A stretch of DNA of 64,000 bases, from the NCBI RefSeq assembly GCF_009664365.1, contig NZ_CP044310.1, forward strand, positions 204,501 through 268,500. The letters run 5' to 3'. The stretch's first letter is position 1. Each line of letters begins with the position of its first letter. Below, one piece after another: positions 36,410-44,945 of this stretch. The notes under the pieces were generated by a model, which was not told the DNA's origin, ran no database searches, and worked only from the letters and a program-made list of their open reading frames with translations. The stretch comes from Paenibacillus xylanilyticus. Lineage in GTDB: Bacteria > Bacillota > Bacilli > Paenibacillales > Paenibacillaceae. The translations under genes and the position numbers were made by a program.

Positions 36410-36524
36410 GATACTATTACTAACACGGTTAGCGCCAAAATATCAATTTGATCGAAAAACAGGATGTTTAAGAGAAGTGAATGTAATGTATTATTACACT
36501 TGAGGTGTAGAAGGAGTGACGCAA

Positions 36525-37502
36525 ATGAGTCGAGCTACGGAAAGCATACCCGCCAACCTGGAGCTCCAGCAAAGGAATCAGGTGGAGCCCAAAAGGCAGC
36601 ATCCATTCATCAAAAGCCTCAAGAAGCATTGGGAGCTCTATCTGCTCGTTCTGCCTCCCGTGTTGTATCTGTTGATCTTCAAGTACATTCCCATGGTTGG
36701 GGTCCAGATCGCCTTTAAGGATTTTAGTGTAGTCAAAGGGATCTGGGGAAGTCCTTGGGTCGGATTCAAACACTTCGAAGCATTCTTCGAATCCCCCAAC
36801 TTCTGGCTCCTGATCAAAAATACGATCGGCATCAGCTTCTACTCCCTGATCGCCGGGTTCCCCATTCCGATCCTGCTTGCGCTGGCGCTGAATGAGATCC
36901 GAACGGGTTACTTTAAAAAGACCGTCCAGATGGTCACTTACGCTCCGCATTTTATCTCCACGGTTGTGATGGTATCCATTATTATTCTGATGCTGTCCCC
37001 GCATGTGGGCGTGGTAGACAAGCTGTTCACCCTGCTCGGCTTCCCGATGACCAACTTCATGGGCATTCCGGAATACTTCAAATCGATCTATGTCTGGTCC
37101 GGTGTGTGGCAGGGCATGGGGTACTCATCCATCATATACATTGCCGCCCTTGCTGGTGTGGATCCATCACTATATGAGGCAGCGAAGATGGACGGGGCTT
37201 CAAGGCTTCGAAAAATATGGCATATTGACCTTCCAACGCTCGTTCCGGTCACCGTTATCATGCTGATTCTGAGTTTGGGCAGCATTATGGGTGTCGGCTT
37301 TGAAAAAATATATCTGATGCAGAATCCGCTCAACACAAGCGCATCGGAGGTCATCTCCACGTATGTGTACAAGGTTGGTCTGATCGGTGCCAATTTCAGC
37401 TTCTCCTCGGCAGTAGGGTTGTTCAACTCCATTATCAATCTCATCCTGCTGATCATCGTCAACGGCATTTCCCGCAAAGTATCCCAGAACAGCTTGTGGT
37501 AA
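36525..37502 (+). CDS. Sugar ABC importer permease, LplB type (second system)
   Basis: A 325-residue membrane protein with a ~30-residue soluble N-terminus, then HWELYLLVLPPVLYLLIFKYIPMVGVQIAFKDFSVVKGIWGS and about six transmembrane helices. The EAA loop is SLYEAAKMDGASRLRKIWHIDLP. AAGGAG lies eight bases before the ATG at 36525. It closely resembles the permease at 5843. It is the first gene of a permease-permease-lipoprotein operon inside the glycosidase region, so it probably carries the fucosylated oligosaccharide. Confidence 0.9.
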   Translation: MSRATESIPANLELQQRNQVEPKRQHPFIKSLKKHWELYLLVLPPVLYLLIFKYIPMVGVQIAFKDFSVVKGIWGSPWVGFKHFEAFFESPNFWLLIKNTIGISFYSLIAGFPIPILLALALNEIRTGYFKKTVQMVTYAPHFISTVVMVSIIILMLSPHVGVVDKLFTLLGFPMTNFMGIPEYFKSIYVWSGVWQGMGYSSIIYIAALAGVDPSLYEAAKMDGASRLRKIWHIDLPTLVPVTVIMLILSLGSIMGVGFEKIYLMQNPLNTSASEVISTYVYKVGLIGANFSFSSAVGLFNSIINLILLIIVNGISRKVSQNSLW

Positions 37503-37517
37503 AGGAGGAGCTCATCC

Positions 37518-38426
37518 ATGTTCAACCTGTTTAATCGGAACCGGATCAAGGATCCGCTCGGTGACCGCATCTTCATGACATTCAACTATATCTTTCTGTT
37601 CGCCATACTGTTAACGGTATTTTACCCCCTCTTGTATATCATCAGTTCTTCATTCAGCTCTTCACGAGCCGTTACATCCGGTCAGGTGTGGCTGTTCCCG
37701 GTGGATTTTAACATCAAGGCGTACATCTCCATTTTCAAAAGCCAGCAGCTCATGCTCGGTTTCTACAACACAATCATCTATACCGTGGTCGGCACCTTCA
37801 TTAATGTGGCCCTGACCGTCATGCTGGCTTATCCCTTGTCACGCAAGTCGTTCTATGGACGAGGAGCCATTATCATTTTCATGATGATTACGATGTTCTT
37901 CGATGGCGGTTTGATTCCAACCTACCTCCTGATGAAGGACCTGCACCTGCTCGATACACGCTGGGCGATGTGGCTGCCAGGGGCGCTCGCGGTGTTTCAG
38001 GTCATCGTCGCGAGAACCTTCTTCCAGTCTTCCATCCCGGAAGAGCTCGGAGAGGCGGCGGAAATGGACGGCTGCCGGGATATCCGGTATTTGATCAGTG
38101 TTGTTCTTCCGTTGTCGAAGCCCATCCTGGCTGTCATGACACTTATGTATGCCGTAGGTCACTGGAATGCGTATTTTGACGCTCTGATCTATCTGCGTTC
38201 CGAAAAGCTGTTCCCGCTGCAATATGTGCTGCGCAATCTGCTCATCCTGAATGCGGCTGATCCGGCGATGCTCGCCAATACCAGTCAGCAGATGCGAGAT
38301 CAGGGCTTCGAGCAGGTATTGAAATATGCACTTATCGTTGTCGCAAGTATTCCAATTTTGATCATGTATCCGTTTGTACAGAAGCATTTTGTCAAAGGGG
38401 TCATGGTGGGTTCCCTCAAGGGATAA
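37518..38426 (+). CDS. Sugar ABC importer permease, YtcP/LplC type (second system)
   Basis: A 302-residue permease with about six helices. IPEELGEAAEMDGCRDIRYLISVVLPLSKPILAVM is the EAA region, and LPILIMYPF-like IPILIMYPFVQKHFVKGVMVGSLKG is the family C-terminus. AAAGGAGGAG precedes the start, 15 bases after the previous gene. It acts as the partner of the permease at 36525. As in the first importer, no ATPase gene is nearby. Confidence 0.9.
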   Translation: MFNLFNRNRIKDPLGDRIFMTFNYIFLFAILLTVFYPLLYIISSSFSSSRAVTSGQVWLFPVDFNIKAYISIFKSQQLMLGFYNTIIYTVVGTFINVALTVMLAYPLSRKSFYGRGAIIIFMMITMFFDGGLIPTYLLMKDLHLLDTRWAMWLPGALAVFQVIVARTFFQSSIPEELGEAAEMDGCRDIRYLISVVLPLSKPILAVMTLMYAVGHWNAYFDALIYLRSEKLFPLQYVLRNLLILNAADPAMLANTSQQMRDQGFEQVLKYALIVVASIPILIMYPFVQKHFVKGVMVGSLKG

Positions 38427-38554
38427 TTCACAGCAATGATGCCCGGCTGGCCTCTTGAAAGGAGGTGGAGGGAACACGCCGGCTTCCGGGATCGGTTTTA
38501 TACGAGTGCAGTAAACGAGTTGTATGCCGTTTTGAACAAAAAGGAGGAGTCAGA

Positions 38555-40192
38555 TTGAGAAAATCTTGGATTTCGATGTTGTTTCTGGTCTTTGCTTCAA
38601 TGGCTTTGTTGTCCGCATGCGGTTCATCCGAAGAATCGGGTGCAGCTAGCGACGGTAGCGGCGAGAGCGGTGGCCCTGTAACGATGACTTTCTTTGCCCC
38701 GCAAGGCAAAGCGTCCATGGAAGAGAATGAGTTCACCCAATTTATCGAAGACAAGTTCGACGTAACCCTGAAATGGGATCTGGCCCCGACAGACGCATTG
38801 CAGGACCGCAGACAATTGCTGCTCGCCAGTGGTGATTATCCCGAAGTGTTCCTTCACGGCAAGTTCACCACCTCAGATCTTCAAAACTATGGAAAACAAG
38901 GCGTGTTCCTTCCGCTGCAGGATCTGATTAAGGAATATGGCCCGAATCTGACCAAGATCATGGAAGAGAAGCCATATTTCAAAGAAGCCATTACAGCTCC
39001 GGACGGCAACATCTATGCCCTGCCGATTTTCAACGAATGTTACCACTGTACGTACGCACAGAAATACTGGATCAATACGGAATGGCTCGATAATCTGGGC
39101 CTGAAAATGCCAACAACGACGGATGAACTGTACACGGTGCTGAAGGCATTCAAGGAGCAGGATCCCAACGGTAACGGCAAGGCTGATGAGATTCCACTCA
39201 CTGGCGCACCGAACAAGTATGTATGGAATGGCAACATTGATGCCTACCTGATGAACAGCTTTATTTACAACGATAACGACAAATACCTGATTGTGAACGA
39301 TGGCAAGGTTGATTTTGCAGCAAACAAGGATGAGTGGAAAAAAGGGCTGGAGTACATGCACAAGCTGTATGCGGAAGGCCTGATCGACCCGGCTTCCTTC
39401 ACGCAAAACGATCAGGCAATCGGACAGCTGGGGAATAAGGAAGGCGACGAAGTGGTCGGCTCCATTACAACAGCACTGGTCAGCTATCTTGTGAACACCT
39501 ATGACAAAGATATTACACGTCACCAGCATTGGGAGATCGTTCCTCCATTGAAAGGACCCGATGGCGTACAGACAACAGGTGCTACACAGAGCGTAGGCGA
39601 GTTTGAGTTTGCCATCACGAACAAAGCGACAGAAGCACAACAAATTGCGGCGATCAAAATTGTGGATTACATGTTCAGTGAAGAAGGTGCCCTGTACGCG
39701 GAGTATGGCCCGACCGAAGGCAAGGGATGGAAGAAGGCTGATGCCGATGAGAAAAACATCAATGGTGAGCCTGCCAAGTACAGCTACTACAACCTGCCTG
39801 AACGTGACCCGAACGTTGTGGTTAACGAAAGCTGGTCGCAGATCGGAGCACATGACTTGTCCAATACGTTCCGTAACCTGTTTGCCGAAGGTCAAAATCC
39901 ATTAGAGGCAGAAGGCTACGGTACAAGGCTGGCTCAAGCGACCAATGTGTATGAACCTTATGCACCAAAAGAAGTATATCCTGCAAATGTATTTATTCGT
40001 CCGGAGGATACCGAATCGGCAGCACAACTTACCACGGCCATCAAGGATTATGTGCAGACCAATATGGCACAGTTCATTATCGGCAGCAAAAGTATCGATA
40101 AGGAATGGGATTCATATGTCAAAGGCTTCGATGGACTGGGACTCAGCAATTACCTTGAGATCTACCAGCGTGCAATTGAGAAGGATCAATAA
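38555..40192 (+). CDS. Sugar ABC importer, solute-binding lipoprotein (second system)
   Basis: A 545-residue precursor. The TTG start at 38555 is supported by AAGGAGGAG upstream and by placing the signal peptide at the N-terminus (RKSWISMLFLVFASMALLSAC, lipidated Cys22). A Ser/Gly-rich linker follows, then a large family 1 solute-binding domain. It lies downstream of its permeases rather than upstream, unlike the first importer. The ligand is inferred to be a fucose-, galactose- or mannose-containing oligosaccharide from its neighbours. Confidence 0.9.
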   Translation: MRKSWISMLFLVFASMALLSACGSSEESGAASDGSGESGGPVTMTFFAPQGKASMEENEFTQFIEDKFDVTLKWDLAPTDALQDRRQLLLASGDYPEVFLHGKFTTSDLQNYGKQGVFLPLQDLIKEYGPNLTKIMEEKPYFKEAITAPDGNIYALPIFNECYHCTYAQKYWINTEWLDNLGLKMPTTTDELYTVLKAFKEQDPNGNGKADEIPLTGAPNKYVWNGNIDAYLMNSFIYNDNDKYLIVNDGKVDFAANKDEWKKGLEYMHKLYAEGLIDPASFTQNDQAIGQLGNKEGDEVVGSITTALVSYLVNTYDKDITRHQHWEIVPPLKGPDGVQTTGATQSVGEFEFAITNKATEAQQIAAIKIVDYMFSEEGALYAEYGPTEGKGWKKADADEKNINGEPAKYSYYNLPERDPNVVVNESWSQIGAHDLSNTFRNLFAEGQNPLEAEGYGTRLAQATNVYEPYAPKEVYPANVFIRPEDTESAAQLTTAIKDYVQTNMAQFIIGSKSIDKEWDSYVKGFDGLGLSNYLEIYQRAIEKDQ

Positions 40193-40215
40193 TAGTTGAG
40201 GAATTCAAGATTGAG

Positions 40216-40250
40216 ACTGTCCCGAAGTCACTTGTGACCGGGACAGTTTT
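40216..40250 (+). terminator. Intrinsic terminator of the second importer operon
   Basis: ACTGTCCCG-A-AGTCAC pairs with GTGAC-CGGGACAGT around a short loop, followed by TTTT. Confidence 0.88.
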
Positions 40251-40255
40251 ATCCT

Positions 40256-40283
40256 TTGACAACCCCACTTCCTCCGATATAAT
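40256..40283 (+). promoter_or_regulatory. SigA promoter of the AraC sensor gene
   Basis: TTGACA (40256-40261), 16 bases, TATAAT (40278-40283): both hexamers are perfect. It begins six bases after the preceding terminator, so the regulator has its own strong promoter about 80 bases before its start codon. Confidence 0.8.
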
Positions 40284-40363
40284 ACGGATTATTTATAGGT
40301 AGTTAGCGACCAGAGCGAGTGGTTGTCGTCACATGTATAAACAGTGGTGGGGGGACCTTGGGG

Positions 40364-42577
40364 ATGAACAACAATTGGTTTAGACGTTTGCTGCTTTCGT
40401 ATCTGCCTGTGTTCTTTATTGTGACTACGATTCTATTTATTATCTTTTTCCAGATTTTCAATGAACAGAACCGCAAGGAAGCGCTCAAGGCCAATGAATT
40501 TCTGGCTTCACAAGTGACGCAGTATTTGGATAATTCCCTGCGCTCGATCGATTTCAAGGTGCTGCGCGAGATTTTGACCAATCCGAATCTGAAAAATTAT
40601 TACGCGATAACCGGAAATGATGATGTCTATGCCGGCATTCAGGCAGTTCAGGTTATCGACGAATTGAAAATAGAATATCCGCTGATCGACTCCATTTATA
40701 TGGTGCGGTACAGGGATGACAAGGTATTCAGCAATGGCAAGCCCGTGCCCATTGGGGAATTCCCAGATGCAGCATTTATAGAAGACAGCCGGGCGGCAGA
40801 AACGCAGAAATGGGTCGGCGGAAGAACCTTCAGGGCCTTTCCCACAGAGGAAGGGAAACAAGTCATTACACTGATCCGCGGCGTTGGCAATGGGAGTGGC
40901 CTAATTGTAGTGAATGTCGATCTGCAGACGCTGCAGAAGTCCATTATGCAGATGTACGATCCGGAGTTCACCTTCGTCAATATCTACAATCGGTCGGGCG
41001 GCAATCTGTGGGACAGCAGTGTGACAGAAGAGCACGAGGCCAAAGCCTCTTCCGGCGAAGTCTTCTCCGAGTTTACTTCAAGCTACAGCGGTTGGAAGGT
41101 ACAAACAGGGCTGAACAACGGCAAAGTTGTCAAATTTGCTCTGAAATTCTACAATATCTGGTTTGTGTTTGCCTTGGCTGTTGTCCTGATTGGTGTGGTG
41201 TGGGTGATCTATGTAACTCGCAGGAATTACAAGCCGATTCAGCAGATCGTTACGTTAATTGAGACGGTTGCTTCACAGAAACAGCCAGGCATCGGCCATT
41301 CCAAGGAGAACGAATTCCGATTTATCCAAGCCACGCTGGAACAAATGATTGACCAGACGAAGCAGTATCAGGAGGAGTACGAAGAGAATCTGATTTTGAA
41401 GAAAAAATACTTCTTTCAGGAACTGCTGGAGGGAACGAGGGAATTTACTGCCGATGAACTCTCGGCCGAGATGAACAGGTTCAGTCTGCCGCAATTGGAC
41501 GACAGATGGACCGTAATGGTCGTTGAGATCGACCGCTATTCCCGCTTCATTGAAGAATATCATGTGCAGGACCAGTCCCTTCTGAAATTTGTATTGTCCA
41601 GCATTCTGCAGGAGAGCGCTCGCAAGGAAGATACGGAAGTATGGGCGGAGTGGATCTCGGATCATCGCCTGTATGCCATCTTATGGTTGCCGGACAATCC
41701 GCAGCCGGAAGAGAGTGAACGCAGACTGTTGGAGGGCTATCTGGATCAGGTCGAGCAGTATCTGAACTTCACGGTAACCATTGGAATTGGGCGGGTGGCT
41801 GTTGATCTGCGTGGTCTCAGAGCATCCTTCAAGGAAGCGGTCCATGCGCTCGATTACAAAGCGGTGCTGGGTGTGAACCGGATTATTCCGTACGGTGATG
41901 TACCGGGCTCAACCAATGATGTGTATGAGTTCTTGAAGACCATATCGCTGTTGGTGCAGGCCATGCGGCTGTCTGATGACGATTGGGGTAAGCATTTTGA
42001 CAAACTGTTTGAGCAGATTCATGCCTCGATGCTATCCCGTCAGGAAATCATGAACACGATCCAGCTGCTGTTCCAGCATGTAAACCGGGAATTCGCAGAG
42101 CTGCCTCGTGAGTACCACGAGCTGTGGGCGGAGGTCATGGGTCATCTGCTTCGGAATGTGGAGGATTGGGAAACGGCCGAAGATCTGCAGGAATTGTGTA
42201 AGGATGGGTTCCAGACACTTGCCGGACAGATGCAGGCGCTCCGTTGTTCCAAGAAACACCGGACGCATATTCTGGAGATTCGCAAGTATATCGAAGAGAA
42301 CTATAACAATCCGGATCTGTCTTTGAATTATTTGAGTGACCTGTTCGATATTAATCCGAAATATTTAAGCAAGCTTTTCAAGGATGAGATTGGTGAGAAA
42401 TTTGTGGATTTGCTGATCAGTCAGCGGATTGAGAAGGCCAAACAGTTAATGCAGGAGACGGATAAGGCCATTCAGGAGATCAGTGAGGAAGTCGGATACA
42501 CGAATTACAACTCCTTCAACCGGGCCTTCAAAAATGTGGTAGGAGTCGCACCGAGCGATTACCGAAAGGCCATTTGA
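40364..42577 (+). CDS. Membrane-bound AraC-type sensor-regulator (second)
   Basis: A 737-residue one-component regulator. Transmembrane helices lie near residues 8-30 and 260-282, enclosing an extracytoplasmic sensor domain. A linker follows, then the AraC helix-turn-helix pair in the last ~100 residues (LSDLFDINPKYLSKLFKDEIG and ISEEVGYTNYNSFNRAFKNVVG). Same architecture as the protein at 7729. It lies between the importer and the GH3-GH38 genes and has its own strong promoter, so it is the likely activator of both. The ATG at 40364 is chosen; an in-frame TTG six bases earlier is possible. Confidence 0.87.
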   Translation: MNNNWFRRLLLSYLPVFFIVTTILFIIFFQIFNEQNRKEALKANEFLASQVTQYLDNSLRSIDFKVLREILTNPNLKNYYAITGNDDVYAGIQAVQVIDELKIEYPLIDSIYMVRYRDDKVFSNGKPVPIGEFPDAAFIEDSRAAETQKWVGGRTFRAFPTEEGKQVITLIRGVGNGSGLIVVNVDLQTLQKSIMQMYDPEFTFVNIYNRSGGNLWDSSVTEEHEAKASSGEVFSEFTSSYSGWKVQTGLNNGKVVKFALKFYNIWFVFALAVVLIGVVWVIYVTRRNYKPIQQIVTLIETVASQKQPGIGHSKENEFRFIQATLEQMIDQTKQYQEEYEENLILKKKYFFQELLEGTREFTADELSAEMNRFSLPQLDDRWTVMVVEIDRYSRFIEEYHVQDQSLLKFVLSSILQESARKEDTEVWAEWISDHRLYAILWLPDNPQPEESERRLLEGYLDQVEQYLNFTVTIGIGRVAVDLRGLRASFKEAVHALDYKAVLGVNRIIPYGDVPGSTNDVYEFLKTISLLVQAMRLSDDDWGKHFDKLFEQIHASMLSRQEIMNTIQLLFQHVNREFAELPREYHELWAEVMGHLLRNVEDWETAEDLQELCKDGFQTLAGQMQALRCSKKHRTHILEIRKYIEENYNNPDLSLNYLSDLFDINPKYLSKLFKDEIGEKFVDLLISQRIEKAKQLMQETDKAIQEISEEVGYTNYNSFNRAFKNVVGVAPSDYRKAI

Positions 42578-42632
42578 TCTCAAGTGGAACACAAGCAGCA
42601 AGCCAAGCCAAATGCATAAGGAGAATGTGCAC

Positions 42633-44945
42633 ATGGATTATAGAGATGCTTCGTTACCGATCCCCGAGCGGGTACAGAATTTGCTTGAACAGATGACTAC
42701 GGAAGAGAAAATTGGGCAGCTAATCCAGCCGATGGGCTGGAAGACATACCGGAAAGAGTCGGATGGCACCGTACAAGTGACGGAGGAATTCAAAGAAAAT
42801 ATTGCGCAAGGTGGTGTTGGTTCTCTATACGGCTTGCTTCGTGCCGACCCGTGGACCGAGGTAACACTGGAGACCGGGTTGACCCCGGGCCAGGGAGCGG
42901 CTGCCACCAATGAAATTCAGCGCTATGCGATTGAAAACTCGCGTCTGGGCATTCCCATTTTGTTCGGGGAGGAATGCTCGCATGGCCATATGGCGATCGG
43001 GGCAACGGTATTTCCGGTGCCGCTGACCGTAGGAAGCACGTGGAACACGGAATTGTATCGCAAGATGTGTGAGGCCATTGCAGTCGAGACTCGCAGCCAG
43101 GGCGGAGCGGCAACCTATTCGCCTGTGCTGGATGTGGTGCGGGACCCAAGATGGGGACGAACCGAGGAGTGTTTTGCCGAAGACCCGTATCTGATTGGTG
43201 AGTTGGCTGTGGAAGCGATCAGGGGATTACAGGGGGAACGTCTCGATTCGGACCGGACCATTATGGCAACGCTGAAGCATTTTGCGGGCTATGGAAGCTC
43301 GGAAGGAGGGCGTAATGCCGCTCCTGTGCATATGGGTCAGCGCGAGCTGCACGAGGTAGACCTGCTGCCTTTCAAAAAGGCGGTAGAGGCCGGCGCATGC
43401 TCTGTGATGACTGCGTACAACGAGATTGATGGTGTACCGTGCACTTCCAGCACGTATCTGTTGAATGATCTCCTGCGCGAGCAGTGGGGCTTTGAGGGGT
43501 TTGTCATCACCGACTTTGGTGCCATTCAGATGCTGGTTAGCGGACACAACACAGCCGAGAACGGGGAGCAGGCTGTAGCTCAGTCCCTTCAAGCGGGTGT
43601 GGACATGGAGATGTCCGGATTCATGTATCGTAAACATCTGGCGAAGGCACTCGAGCAGGGATTGATTCGTCATCAGGATCTCGATACAGCGGTATGGCGG
43701 ATTCTGGAGATAAAGTTTAGATTGGGGCTGTTCGAGCAGCCTTATGTCGACCCAGACTTTGCGGAGCGAGTGATCGGTTGCGAAGAGCATGTGGAGCTGG
43801 CAAGGAAGGCAGCCCAGGAAGGGATTGTTTTGCTCAAAAATGAGGAGAATCTCCTTCCGCTCAGCAAGACGAATCCGAAGATCGCGGTACTGGGTCCGAA
43901 CGCCAATCATACGTATAACCAGCTGGGAGACTACACCTCACCACAACCAAGTGGACAGATCGTTACGGTGCTGGAAGGCATTCGCCGCAAGGTTGGTGCT
44001 CAGGCAGATCAAATCCTGTATGCGCCCGGCTGCCGGATCAAAGGTGATTCCAAAGAGGGCTTTGCGCAAGCGCTCGCTTGTGCTGAACAGGCCGACGTCA
44101 TTGTGATGGTTATGGGTGGATCAAGCGCTCGCGACTTCGGGGAAGGCACAATTGATCTGCGAACGGGTGCATCGGTTGTAACGGATAATCCATGGAATGA
44201 TATGGAATGTGGTGAAGGTATCGACCGTTCATCGCTGAATCTGATGGGTGTGCAGCTGGAGTTGATGCAGGAGGTATATAAGCTGGGCAAACCCGTGGTT
44301 GTCGTATATATAAACGGGCGACCTATTGCAGAGCCGTGGATCGACGAGCATGTGCATGCCATTTTGGAGGCTTGGTACCCGGGACAGGAGGGCGGTAATG
44401 CGGTGGCAGACATTCTGTTTGGAGATGTGAATCCGTCGGGGCGTCTGACGATCTCCATTCCAAAACATGTCGGACAGCTCCCCGTCGTTTATAATGCCAG
44501 ACGTACGCGGGGGAAGAGATATTTGGAGATGGATCTGGAGCCGCAATATCCGTTTGGCTTCGGACTCAGCTATACCGAATTCGAGTATGACCATGTGAGA
44601 GTTGTGCCTGAAATGATCGAACCGAATGGTGAGGCTGAGGTTCAGGTGGAGGTCACGAATACGGGTAAGGTAGCCGGAGCTGAGGTTGTGCAATTCTATA
44701 TAACGGACGAAGCTGCTTCCGTCACTCGGCCGGAAATGTCACTTAAGGGTTTTCGCAAGATCTATCTGGAGCCCGGACAGACCCAAACGGTTACTTTTAC
44801 CGTGAATGCAGAGCACCTGGAGCTCATGGACTCCCGCTATCAGTGGGTGGTTGAGCCGGGCAAGTTCCGTCTGATGGTTGGCAGCAGCTCTAAGAAGTGG
44901 AAGGCATGCGATTTACAAGTGCAAAGTGAGGTGGGACCGGTATGA
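42633..44945 (+). CDS. GH3 beta-glycosidase (conventional domain order)
   Basis: A 770-residue enzyme with the usual GH3 order: TIM barrel (about 10-370) with GEECSHGHMAIGATVFPVPL, KHFAGYG and the nucleophile Asp294 in FVITDFGAI; the alpha/beta sandwich (about 400-640) with EGIVLLKNEENLLPLSK and GGSSARDFGEG; and a C-terminal fibronectin III-like domain (from about 665; GAEVVQFYITDEAAS). There is no signal peptide. Relatives are beta-glucosidases or beta-xylosidases. AAGGAG is nine bases before the ATG. Its stop overlaps the GH38 start (ATGA). Confidence 0.9.
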   Translation: MDYRDASLPIPERVQNLLEQMTTEEKIGQLIQPMGWKTYRKESDGTVQVTEEFKENIAQGGVGSLYGLLRADPWTEVTLETGLTPGQGAAATNEIQRYAIENSRLGIPILFGEECSHGHMAIGATVFPVPLTVGSTWNTELYRKMCEAIAVETRSQGGAATYSPVLDVVRDPRWGRTEECFAEDPYLIGELAVEAIRGLQGERLDSDRTIMATLKHFAGYGSSEGGRNAAPVHMGQRELHEVDLLPFKKAVEAGACSVMTAYNEIDGVPCTSSTYLLNDLLREQWGFEGFVITDFGAIQMLVSGHNTAENGEQAVAQSLQAGVDMEMSGFMYRKHLAKALEQGLIRHQDLDTAVWRILEIKFRLGLFEQPYVDPDFAERVIGCEEHVELARKAAQEGIVLLKNEENLLPLSKTNPKIAVLGPNANHTYNQLGDYTSPQPSGQIVTVLEGIRRKVGAQADQILYAPGCRIKGDSKEGFAQALACAEQADVIVMVMGGSSARDFGEGTIDLRTGASVVTDNPWNDMECGEGIDRSSLNLMGVQLELMQEVYKLGKPVVVVYINGRPIAEPWIDEHVHAILEAWYPGQEGGNAVADILFGDVNPSGRLTISIPKHVGQLPVVYNARRTRGKRYLEMDLEPQYPFGFGLSYTEFEYDHVRVVPEMIEPNGEAEVQVEVTNTGKVAGAEVVQFYITDEAASVTRPEMSLKGFRKIYLEPGQTQTVTFTVNAEHLELMDSRYQWVVEPGKFRLMVGSSSKKWKACDLQVQSEVGPV

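Larger units (their letters stand above)
36212..36524. other. Intergenic region before the second importer operon
   Basis: These 313 bases hold a terminator (36223-36258) and a cre-like site (36396-36409). A short open frame directly after the fucosidase stop has no ribosome binding site and no family resemblance, and is not called. No clear promoter consensus was found. Confidence 0.5.

Noticed and set aside
36212..36451. A 79-codon frame directly after the second GH29 gene
   Set aside because: It overlaps the terminator and cre-like site, lacks a ribosome binding site and resembles no family.
38873..39895. A 340-codon minus-strand open frame inside the lipoprotein gene
   Set aside because: It is antisense to a clear solute-binding lipoprotein, without start signals or a recognisable product.
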